Assembly (NCBI GenBank): GCA_018609965.1
Contig: JAHENP010000358.1
Coordinates: 1 to 10,129 of the forward strand
Reading direction: 5' to 3'
From: Haloferacaceae archaeon
Lineage (GTDB): Archaea; Halobacteriota; Halobacteria; Halobacteriales; Haloferacaceae
Length of the DNA: 10,129 nt
Below, piece by piece: positions 1-6,237 of this stretch (position 1 is its first letter; each line of letters starts with the position of its first letter). The notes under the pieces are model-generated. The model saw only the letters and a program-made list of their open reading frames with translations. It made no database searches and was not told the DNA's origin. Both the position numbers and the translations under genes were made by a program.

Positions 1-109
1 CGAACCGACTGTCGCCGACTCGCTCCGGCCCACCGAGCGCCCGGACGGCCGCCGCTCCGTCGCCGTCGCCCACACACAGCAGCCGCGTCGCCGCGCTCGC
101 CGTCTGCAT
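1..109 (-). CDS. N-terminal fragment of an unidentified protein (runs off the left edge)
   Basis: Reading the minus strand from an ATG at 109-107 gives 36 uninterrupted codons to the window edge, beginning MQTASAATRLLCVGDGDG. The short beta-strand-like LLCVGDG followed by an Ala/Arg-rich helix resembles the start of receiver-like or signal-sensing modules seen at the N-terminus of haloarchaeal regulators (for example bacterio-opsin-activator-like proteins). That is a guess from 36 residues. The start is supported by a clear TATA-like box (minus strand AATATATG, 143-136) centred about 30 bases upstream, which fits a leaderless or nearly leaderless transcript. The gene lies downstream of and co-directional with the membrane protein gene ending at 219, but the strong AT-rich promoter in the gap suggests its own transcript. 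Function cannot be assigned. Confidence 0.55.
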   Translation of the reverse strand, partial: MQTASAATRLLCVGDGDGAAAVRALGGPERVGDSRF

Positions 110-135
110 GTCGCGTGGTGTACGAGACCGCGACT

Positions 136-143
136 CATATATT
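136..143 (-). promoter_or_regulatory. TATA-like box for the minus-strand gene starting at 109
   Basis: The minus strand reads AATATATG here, within the most AT-rich patch of the window (about 131-181). It is centred about 30 bases upstream of the ATG at 109, the usual distance for archaeal promoters of leaderless or very short-leader messages. A second AT-rich element lies at 151-160. Confidence 0.55.
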
Positions 144-157
144 CACCCCATTCATAT

Positions 158-175
158 TTTCGTCGAAACACGAAA
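158..175. repeat. Inverted repeat, 6-bp arms and 6-base loop
   Basis: TTTCGT at 158-163 and ACGAAA at 170-175 are perfect inverted copies. The element lies between the 3' end of the membrane protein gene (219) and the TATA box of the next minus-strand gene. On the minus strand a U/A-rich stretch follows the hairpin, so it could help terminate the upstream transcript. Equally it could be an operator just upstream of the promoter at 136-143. The arms are short, so chance cannot be excluded. Confidence 0.3.
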
Positions 176-218
176 GAATCTATCACGGTCGTTCATGGCT
201 CTCCGGTGTCACAGTCGC

Positions 219-830
219 TCACGACTCTCCACTGTCGCGGCGTCCACCGTGTTTGTCCGTCTCAGTCGAGGGTCTAGACAGGCGGGCAACCGCGTGGCCG
301 ACAGTGTGGCCGACAAGGACCACGGCGAACGCGCCGACAACGACCAACGAAAATGAGAGTCGGTTCGTCGTCACACCCAGCGACCGGACAACCCCCAGCA
401 GGACGAGCCCGAAACCCAGTGTGCCGGTCGCGAACGACAACGACTGCGTGACGGCGACAGCCCGGTTCCGCCGGCGGAGTGCCGTGACGACTCCGTCGGG
501 AGCGGTGGCCTGCCGGTCTCGGCTGGCGTCGACAGACGCCGGCGAACGGTCGACAGACACGAGCGGGTGACCCACAGCCGCCAGCCCGGCGAAGCCGGCG
601 GCGAAGGAAACGAACAGGAACACACTACCCGTCTTCACTGTCGTGTTCAACGGAACCGTCACTGATCCGCCAGCCAACTGTCCGACCCCGACGGCGGCCG
701 TGGCAGCAACGAGGTTGAACTGCATCGCTCGCGTGATCCGGCGGCTCTTGTTGTCGAGTCGCTCGTGAAGCAGCGTCACCAACTCAGTAGTCGAGAACTC
801 CTCACCTTGCTGATCGTCGTCAGTCGTCAC
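219..830 (-). CDS. Four-helix integral membrane protein, unknown function
   Basis: The predicted protein has 203 residues. It starts with a soluble acidic stretch (MTTDDDQQGEEFSTTELV) and a charged helix (residues 15-36). Hydrophobic segments follow at roughly 37-55, 67-88, 125-148 and 159-180, with a polar linker of about 30 residues between helices 2 and 3 and a basic tail. This pattern suggests a cell-membrane protein with both ends inside. No catalytic motif or known family is recognised; it resembles the many small haloarchaeal membrane proteins of unknown role. The GTG at 830 is preferred because MTTDDD is a typical haloarchaeal N-terminus; a TTG at 851 would add seven residues (MRPPICG). 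An AT-rich AAGTATTT lies just upstream at 857-850. The gene is divergent from ileS. Confidence 0.7.
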   Translation of the reverse strand: MTTDDDQQGEEFSTTELVTLLHERLDNKSRRITRAMQFNLVAATAAVGVGQLAGGSVTVPLNTTVKTGSVFLFVSFAAGFAGLAAVGHPLVSVDRSPASVDASRDRQATAPDGVVTALRRRNRAVAVTQSLSFATGTLGFGLVLLGVVRSLGVTTNRLSFSLVVVGAFAVVLVGHTVGHAVARLSRPSTETDKHGGRRDSGES

Positions 831-985
831 ACCACAGATTGGTGGTCGCAAATACTTGGTTGTATCTAGTCAGGAGAGATTCGGGAAGCCGAGGCCCCAG
901 ACGACACGGCTGGGAGATGGTCGACTCGACCACCCCGCACGGGCCGTCGACTCGGCGACCCGACAGATCGACTGTCGGACCACCG

Positions 986-995
986 TTTTGATATG
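986..995 (+). promoter_or_regulatory. TATA-like box for ileS
   Basis: TTTTGATATG is centred about 27 bases before the ileS ATG at 1017, in otherwise GC-rich DNA. The spacing places the predicted transcription start at or next to the start codon, so ileS is probably leaderless. No Shine-Dalgarno-like sequence is seen between the box and the ATG. Confidence 0.65.
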
Positions 996-1016
996 CGACC
1001 GCACGGACCGTAGCGT

Positions 1017-4000
1017 ATGGACGACACAGAGATCGCCGACCAGTACGCGCCCCACGAGGTAGAGGGACGCGTCGACGGCTTCTGGGAGGAGGTCGACGCA
1101 TACGACGCGACGGTCGCGGCACACACCGACGACCCCTCCTTCTTCTTCGTCGACGGCCCGCCGTACACGACCGGCCAGATGCATCTGGGGACCGCGTGGA
1201 ACAAGTCGTTGAAAGACGCCGTGATCCGCTACAAGCGGATGACGGGCCACAACGTCACCGACCGCCCGGGCTACGACATGCACGGGCTCCCCATCGAGAC
1301 GAAGGTGGAGGAACGACTCGACTTCGAGACCAAACGCGACATCGAGGCGTACGGGATGGAGTCGTTCATCGAGGAGTGTCGCCGGTTCGCGGAGGAGAAC
1401 CGCGAGGCGATGGACGAGGACTTCCAGTCGTTGGGCGTGTGGATGGACTGGGACGACCCGTACAAGACGATCTCCCCGGAGTACATGGAGGCGGCGTGGT
1501 GGGCGTTCAGCCAGGTCCACGACCGCGGACTGGTCGAACAGGGAAAACGCTCGATCAACCAGTGTCCCCGGTGTGAGACCGCCATCGCCAACAACGAGGT
1601 GGAGTACCACCAGGTTGGCAAGCCGTCGATCTACGTGAAGTTCCCACTGGCCGACGAAGAGGGGAGTCTGGTGATCTGGACCACTACCCCGTGGACGGTC
1701 GTCGCCAACACGTTCGTCGCGGCCGACGCCGATCTCACCTACCAGAAGGTGCGGGCCGAACGCGACGGAAGCTCGGAGGTGTTGGTGCTCGCGGCCGACT
1801 GTGTCGAGGACGTGCTCTCGCGGGGCCGGTACGACGACTACGAGCTACTCGACGAGTTCTCGGGTGCGGAACTCGCGGGAACGGCCTACGACCACCCGTT
1901 GCCCGAGGAGGTGCCCGATCACGTCGACGAGCCGGGCACCCAACAGGTGTACACCGCGGAGTACGTCGAGGCCGACCGCACGGGGCTGGTCCACTCCGCG
2001 CCCGGGCACGGTGAGGAGGACTTCGAGCGCGGGCAGGAACTGGATCTGCCCGTGTTCTGCCCGGTCGGGACAGACGGGGTGTACGGCGACGCCGCCGGGA
2101 AGTACGCCGGCCAGTTCGTCCGTGACGCCAACAACGAGATCGTCGCCGATCTCGACGATCATGGCGTGTTGCTCGCCAGCGAGGACGGCCACACGGTCGA
2201 CGAGGGGCAGTGTTGGCGGTGTGACACGGACATCGTGCGGATCGTCACCGACCAGTGGTTCATCACGGTGACGGAGGTGAAAGACGAGCTGCTCGACAAC
2301 ATCGAGGACAGCGAGTGGCACCCGCCGGAGGCACGCGACAACCGGTTCCAGAACTTCGTCGAGAACGCGCCCGACTGGAACGTCTCCCGCCAGCGCTACT
2401 GGGGGATTCCGTTGCCGATCTGGGTGCCCAGCGACGCCGACCGCGAGGGTGAGGGGTCGTACACGGCCGACGAGATGATCGTCGTCCCCACCCGCGAGGA
2501 ACTGGCCGAGCGGGTCGACCAGGAGATCGACCCCGCGGAGATCGACCTCCACCGGCCGACCGTCGACGACCTGACGATCACCGAAGGCGGCGTCACCTAC
2601 GAGCGCGTGCCGGACGTGTTCGACGTGTGGTTCGACTCCTCGGTCGCGTCGCTGGGGACGATCGGCTACCCCACCGACGAGGCCGCCTTCGAGGAGCTGT
2701 GGCCGGCGGACGTGATCTTGGAGGCCCACGACCAGACCCGTGGGTGGTTCTGGTCGCAGTTGGGGATGGGGACGGCCGCGCTCGGACAGGTGCCGTACGA
2801 CGAGGTCGTCATGCACGGGTTCGCCCGGCTGGGTGACGGCACGGAGATGTCTAAGTCCCGCGGGACGGTCATCACACCCGAGGAGGCGATCGAGGAGGCC
2901 GGCCGAGACCCGTTGCGGTGTTACCTGCTCCGGCAGGAACAACACGGCGACGATCTCCGGTTCGAGTGGGACGGGCTCGAAGAGACCCAGTCGACGCTCA
3001 ACATCCTCTGGAACGTCTTCCGGTTCCCGTTGGAGTACATGGCGTTGGACGGCTACGACCCCGCGACGGCGAGTCTCGACGACGGGGAGTTGACCACCGT
3101 CGATGAGTGGGTGCTCTCGCGGCTCCAGACGGTCGAACGAGAGGTGGCGGAAGCGTGGGCCGACTACCACGTCGACGACGCACTGAACGCCGTCTTAGAG
3201 TTCGTCACCGAGGACGTGTCGCGGTTCTACGTCAAGGCGACGCGTGAACGGATGTGGGAGGACGCCGACTCTCCGCGCAAGCGGGGGGCGTACGCGACGA
3301 TGGCGACGGTCCTAAATGAGGTGACGCGGCTGGTGGCGCCGTTTGCGCCGTATCTCGCCGAGCGGATGTACCAACATCTCGACGGCGGGGCGACGACCGT
3401 CCACGCGTTGTCGTACCCCGAGGCCGACGAGGACCTTCGACGGCCGGAACTGGAGTCGGACGTGGCGGTGTTGCGCGCCGCAGAGGAGGCGGCCGCCAAC
3501 GCCCGCCAACAGGCCGAACGGAAGCTGCGGTGGCCCGTCACGGAGGTGGTCGTCGAGAGCCCTGATCCGGACGTGCGGGCGGCCGTCGAGCGACACGCAG
3601 CGCTGTTCGGCGACCGGGTGAACAGCCGGACAGTGTCAGTCACGGACTCCTACGGGGAGTTGGTGGACGTGGCCGACCCGCAGATGGCCGCGCTCGGGCC
3701 GGCGTTCGGCGGCGACGCCGAGGCGGTGATGGAGGCCGTCGACGGTGCCAGCCGGCAGTCGCTGACGGCCGACGGCGACACGGACCAACTCGCGGTCGAG
3801 GTGGACGGGGAGACGCACGAACTGACCAACGAGATGGTGTCGTTCCGCACGGAAGCGCCGGAGGGCCTCTCTGGCACGCGGTTCACGGTCGGTGACGCCG
3901 ACGGCAACGTCTACGTCGATACGACGCTGACCGAGGATGTCGAGAGCGAGGGGTACGCCCGTGACGTGGTCCGACGCGTTCAGGAGATGCGCAAGGCGTT

Positions 4001-4226
4001 GGAGTTGGATGTCGACGAGGAGATCCGGCTCGGCGTTGAGGTGGCCGACGACCGTGTCGCCGGCTTCGTCGACGACCACGCGAACTACGTCGCCGAGGAG
4101 ACCCGTGCGGCGGAGTTCTCGCTGGGGACGCTCGCGGACGCTGATCTCACCGAGGAGTGGGACGTGGAAGGCGTCGCCGTGACGATCGGCGTCGCCCGCG
4201 TCGCGGCACAGCCGGCCGACGACTGA
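1017..4226 (+). CDS. ileS: Isoleucyl-tRNA synthetase
   Basis: Class I aminoacyl-tRNA synthetase that charges tRNA-Ile in the cytoplasm and edits mischarged valine. At 1069 residues it has the length of the archaeal/eukaryotic-type enzyme. Visible motifs in order: GPPYTTGQMHLGTAWNK (residues 47-63) holding the HIGH-type signature HLGT (56-59); a CxxC (CPRC, 183-186); the editing domain with TTTPWT (222-227) and HSAPGHGEEDF (from 326); a second CxxC (CWRC, 399-402); and the KMSKS-type loop EMSKS (610-614). The anticodon-binding region and an acidic C-terminal domain follow. The CxxC pairs probably bind zinc, as in this family. The ATG is fixed by the TATA box at 986-995. The last residues (RVAAQPADD) and the stop form the first unit of a tandem repeat continuing downstream, so the extreme C-terminus may be a recent, non-essential addition. 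Apparently monocistronic. Confidence 0.98.
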   Translation: MDDTEIADQYAPHEVEGRVDGFWEEVDAYDATVAAHTDDPSFFFVDGPPYTTGQMHLGTAWNKSLKDAVIRYKRMTGHNVTDRPGYDMHGLPIETKVEERLDFETKRDIEAYGMESFIEECRRFAEENREAMDEDFQSLGVWMDWDDPYKTISPEYMEAAWWAFSQVHDRGLVEQGKRSINQCPRCETAIANNEVEYHQVGKPSIYVKFPLADEEGSLVIWTTTPWTVVANTFVAADADLTYQKVRAERDGSSEVLVLAADCVEDVLSRGRYDDYELLDEFSGAELAGTAYDHPLPEEVPDHVDEPGTQQVYTAEYVEADRTGLVHSAPGHGEEDFERGQELDLPVFCPVGTDGVYGDAAGKYAGQFVRDANNEIVADLDDHGVLLASEDGHTVDEGQCWRCDTDIVRIVTDQWFITVTEVKDELLDNIEDSEWHPPEARDNRFQNFVENAPDWNVSRQRYWGIPLPIWVPSDADREGEGSYTADEMIVVPTREELAERVDQEIDPAEIDLHRPTVDDLTITEGGVTYERVPDVFDVWFDSSVASLGTIGYPTDEAAFEELWPADVILEAHDQTRGWFWSQLGMGTAALGQVPYDEVVMHGFARLGDGTEMSKSRGTVITPEEAIEEAGRDPLRCYLLRQEQHGDDLRFEWDGLEETQSTLNILWNVFRFPLEYMALDGYDPATASLDDGELTTVDEWVLSRLQTVEREVAEAWADYHVDDALNAVLEFVTEDVSRFYVKATRERMWEDADSPRKRGAYATMATVLNEVTRLVAPFAPYLAERMYQHLDGGATTVHALSYPEADEDLRRPELESDVAVLRAAEEAAANARQQAERKLRWPVTEVVVESPDPDVRAAVERHAALFGDRVNSRTVSVTDSYGELVDVADPQMAALGPAFGGDAEAVMEAVDGASRQSLTADGDTDQLAVEVDGETHELTNEMVSFRTEAPEGLSGTRFTVGDADGNVYVDTTLTEDVESEGYARDVVRRVQEMRKALELDVDEEIRLGVEVADDRVAGFVDDHANYVAEETRAAEFSLGTLADADLTEEWDVEGVAVTIGVARVAAQPADD

Positions 4227-4352
4227 GTCCGCGGCACAGCCGGCCGACGACTGGGTCTGCGTCGCGGCACAGCCGGCCGACGACTGAGTCCGCGTCGCGG
4301 CACAACCAGCCGACGACTGAGTCCGCGGGACAGCCGGCTGACGACTGAGTCC
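4203..4352. repeat. Five-unit tandem direct repeat derived from the ileS 3' end
   Basis: A 28-base core ending in GCCGACGACTGAGTCC (with small variations) occurs five times head to tail: 4203-4230, 4231-4258, 4264-4291, 4297-4324 and 4325-4352. Units 2 and 3 carry an extra GCGTC-type pentamer, giving periods of 28, 33, 33, 28 and 28. Unit 1 overlaps the last seven codons and TGA of ileS; the rest are noncoding copies. Unit 2 has TGG in place of TGA, and unit 4 is the most diverged (CACAACCAGCC). Within intact copies CGGC-ACA-GCCG can form a small hairpin, extendable by GTCG/CGAC across a 2-base bulge. The array fills the gap to the next gene. Replication slippage is the likely origin. A role as a structured 3' UTR, terminator or upstream binding array is possible but unproven. 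Confidence 0.9.
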
Positions 4353-4364
4353 GTGGCGACGAAA

Positions 4365-4372
4365 CTATTCGG
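4365..4372 (+). promoter_or_regulatory. Possible TATA-like box for the winged-helix gene
   Basis: CTATTCGG, within AAACTATTCGG just after the repeat array, resembles the element before hisD (CTATTCGG, 7074-7081) and the IMPase gene (CTATTCC on the minus strand, 9831-9825). It lies about 45 bases before the GTG at 4413, which would give a short leader. Another AT-rich patch (AGATTCTTG, about 4381-4389) sits about 27 bases before that GTG and is an alternative box. Both argue for the start at 4413 rather than the GTG at 4353. Confidence 0.35.
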
Positions 4373-4412
4373 TCGGCGGCAGATTCTTGTCGCCTCACTT
4401 CTCAGATTCCGT

Positions 4413-4976
4413 GTGGACCTGACGAGCACACCGATAGAGCTGGACACGGACGGCGCGGAGCCGCCGCCGGTCGACGAGTGGGAGTCGCCGTCAGAACTCT
4501 TCGACGGTGGGCCCGTTCGCGAGCGAATCCGGAACGTGGTGTTACAGCTCCGAGAGCCGACGAAAGTGTCGACGGTCGCAGAGCGCGCGGACTGTGACCC
4601 GGAGACGGCACGGGAGTATCTGGAGTGGTTCGCGGAGATGGGAATCGTCCGAAGTCACGAGGGTCGCCCGGTGCGGTACGAGCGAAACGAGTCGTACCTC
4701 CGGTGGCGGCGCGTGGAGTCGATCCGGCGGGAGTACTCACAGCGAGAGATCCTCGACCGCCTCCGTGAGACCACCGACGAACTCGCCGCCTACCGCGAAC
4801 GGTTCAACGCCGATTCACCAGACGCGGTGTCGCTGCGGGACGCGACGGACGGCGACGCAGTCGAACGACGCTGGGAGGCACTCTCGGAGTGGCGGGGACT
4901 GGAGCGGCGAGCAGCGTTGCTCGACGCCGCTCGTCGAGAGTCGGGAGACGGCCCGACCGGCGTCGTCGATGTCTGA
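4413..4976 (+). CDS. Winged helix-turn-helix protein (haloarchaeal DUF7342-like), putative regulator or antitoxin
   Basis: A 187-residue soluble protein. After an acidic N-terminus (PPPVDEWESP, 17-26) comes a winged-helix domain at about 34-92. Its recognition region is TKVSTVAERADCDPETAREY (50-69), followed by the wing strand HEGRPVRYERN. The C-terminal half is charged, mainly helical and possibly coiled: YLRWRRVESIRREYS (95-109), then DELAAYRERFNADSPDAV (122-139). From memory this matches a haloarchaeal wHTH family (DUF7342) often called ArsR- or TrmB-like; no search was run. The start at 4413 is preferred because an AT-rich promoter-like stretch lies between 4353 and 4413. The alternative GTG at 4353, directly abutting the repeat array, adds 20 residues (MATKLFGRRQILVAS...). 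The stop overlaps the next gene's ATG by 8 bp, implying a coupled two-gene operon and possible autoregulation. Confidence 0.8.
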   Translation: MDLTSTPIELDTDGAEPPPVDEWESPSELFDGGPVRERIRNVVLQLREPTKVSTVAERADCDPETAREYLEWFAEMGIVRSHEGRPVRYERNESYLRWRRVESIRREYSQREILDRLRETTDELAAYRERFNADSPDAVSLRDATDGDAVERRWEALSEWRGLERRAALLDAARRESGDGPTGVVDV

Positions 4977-5400
4977 TCCCGACACCCGACCGAACACGGG
5001 TGAACCCGACACCGAGGTGCTCGTTCGGATCGCCGGGTTTCTCCGGAAGAGTCCTCGGTTCGACACGGTCGTCGCGCGACCGGGAGACACACCCCGTGAG
5101 GTGGTTGCCGACTACGACACGGGTCACTTCCCGCCGGCCGTCGACCGGGCGTACCTGACCGTGCGGTGGTTCCAGACGGAGGATTTCAGTGCACACTACG
5201 CCGAACAGTACGAAGGTGGGTCGTCTTGGGAGATGCGGTGGGACCGCCACCCGAACGGTCACAACAGTCGTGGCCACGTCCACCCCCCGCCAGACGCCGA
5301 CCACCCGGCAGCAGACCGGAGCTTCCCACGGGAGTGGCAGACCGTGTTGTCGGCCGTTCTATCCACACTCGACGAGCGGATCAACTCGCTGTGGGAGTAA
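4969..5400 (+). CDS. Small His/Trp-rich protein, possible TumE (DUF6516)-like toxin partner
   Basis: A 143-residue soluble protein. The ATG at 4969 lies inside the last codons of the upstream winged-helix gene (ATGTCTGA overlap), which fixes the start and suggests translational coupling. Recognisable pattern: an N-terminal helix (TEVLVRIAGFLRKSP, 15-29), VADYDTGHFP (47-56), AYLTVRWFQTEDFSAHYAEQ (61-80), then RWDRHPNGHNSRGHVHPPPD (90-109) and a C-terminal helix ending LWE. Conserved-looking Asp/Tyr/Trp/His residues and small size recall the TumE/DUF6516 group of toxin-like proteins, and haloarchaea carry such genes beside wHTH genes. The family assignment is from memory, and toxicity is inference. 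The C-terminus converges on the methyltransferase gene with only 9 bp between stops, so transcripts may overlap antisense. Confidence 0.8.
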   Translation: MSDPDTRPNTGEPDTEVLVRIAGFLRKSPRFDTVVARPGDTPREVVADYDTGHFPPAVDRAYLTVRWFQTEDFSAHYAEQYEGGSSWEMRWDRHPNGHNSRGHVHPPPDADHPAADRSFPREWQTVLSAVLSTLDERINSLWE

Positions 5401-5409
5401 GCCGCCGAA

Positions 5410-6237
5410 TCACTCCCCGATCACGTAGAAGTACCGCTCGTCGCGTCGTTCCACGCTGCCGCTGGCGACAATCGTGAACCCCGCCGCGGTGACCAGTTCC
5501 GACCAGTAGCCCAGCGGGTCGTCCGTCTCCTCGTGGGCCGCCGCCAGTTCGAGAACCCCGAGCGTGCCGTCGGCACGGAGCACGCGCCGGGCCTCCGACA
5601 GTGTCGCCTCGGCGTCCCCACGCGAGAGATCGTGGAGCAGTCGACAGGCAGTGATGGCGTCCTGAGAGCCGGTCGCCACCGGGAGCCGGGCGGCGTCACC
5701 ACGGACGGGCGTCGCGTCAAGGCCCGCAGTCGCGGCGTTGCGGCGGGCGCGTTCCGGGTCGTTGCCGGCGATCACGCGGCCGTCGAATGGGTCCAGCGCC
5801 GTCACCCGAGCGTCGTCGACCGCGGGCGCCGGGCCGACCAACGAGCGACCCGTCCCGCTCCCCAGATCCAGCCAGTCATCGACGGCCTCCCAGTCGATCC
5901 CCTCCGCCAGCGGGGCGTAGTTCCAGCGTTGCGGGCTCCACGGTGCGGGGACGAGTAGCCGTTTGGCCGCCGGCTGGGCGTACCAGGTGCCGAGCACGAC
6001 CGCGCCGAGCCCGACGACGTACGCGGTGTCGGTCGCAAAGAGTGCGCCGCCGACCGCGCCGAGCGCGGCGACGACCAGCCCGACGGCGATCCGCCGGCCG
6101 CGGCGCCGGGCGTGGCAGATCCCGAAGTAGTAGTCGAACACGGCCGGGCGTGTGACCGCCCGGGGTTTGTGGGTGACGGAGGCGGCTGTCGCCGCGGCGA
6201 CGCGGTTGCCGTGACTGCCGTCGTCGCAGTTCCTCAC
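5410..6237 (-). CDS. Class I SAM-dependent methyltransferase with N-terminal membrane helices
   Basis: The predicted protein has 275 residues. After a basic N-terminus (PAVFDYYFGICHARRRGRR, 31-49) two hydrophobic helices (about 50-68 and 71-87) probably anchor it in the membrane. The Rossmann-type methyltransferase domain follows: motif I LDLGSGTG (123-130), the acidic ribose-binding region VTALDPFDG (145-153), a motif II/III-like GDAARLPVATGSQDAITACR (180-199), and VLRADGTLGVLELA (219-232), the usual UbiE/Methyltransf_11 order. The substrate is unknown; anchoring suggests a lipid, quinone-like or membrane-associated acceptor, by inference. The GTG at 6237-6235 overlaps the birA TGA (GTGA, 4 bp), supporting this start and co-transcription. 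An internal GTG at codon 33 (VFDYYF) would remove the first 32 residues. It converges with the gene ending at 5400. Confidence 0.85.
   Translation of the reverse strand: MRNCDDGSHGNRVAAATAASVTHKPRAVTRPAVFDYYFGICHARRRGRRIAVGLVVAALGAVGGALFATDTAYVVGLGAVVLGTWYAQPAAKRLLVPAPWSPQRWNYAPLAEGIDWEAVDDWLDLGSGTGRSLVGPAPAVDDARVTALDPFDGRVIAGNDPERARRNAATAGLDATPVRGDAARLPVATGSQDAITACRLLHDLSRGDAEATLSEARRVLRADGTLGVLELAAAHEETDDPLGYWSELVTAAGFTIVASGSVERRDERYFYVIGE

Noticed and set aside
213..226. Short inverted repeat AGTCG-CTCA-CGACT at the stop of the membrane protein gene
   Set aside because: Only a 5-bp stem with no T-rich tail; likely chance.
1845..3170. Long minus-strand open frame (441 codons) inside ileS
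   Set aside because: Antisense shadow of a clearly coding gene; its Arg/Val/Leu-rich composition without domains is typical of the complement of GC-rich haloarchaeal genes.
4203..4352. CRISPR array
   Set aside because: The repeats are directly adjacent or separated by a constant pentamer, with no variable spacers, and the first unit is coding ileS sequence.
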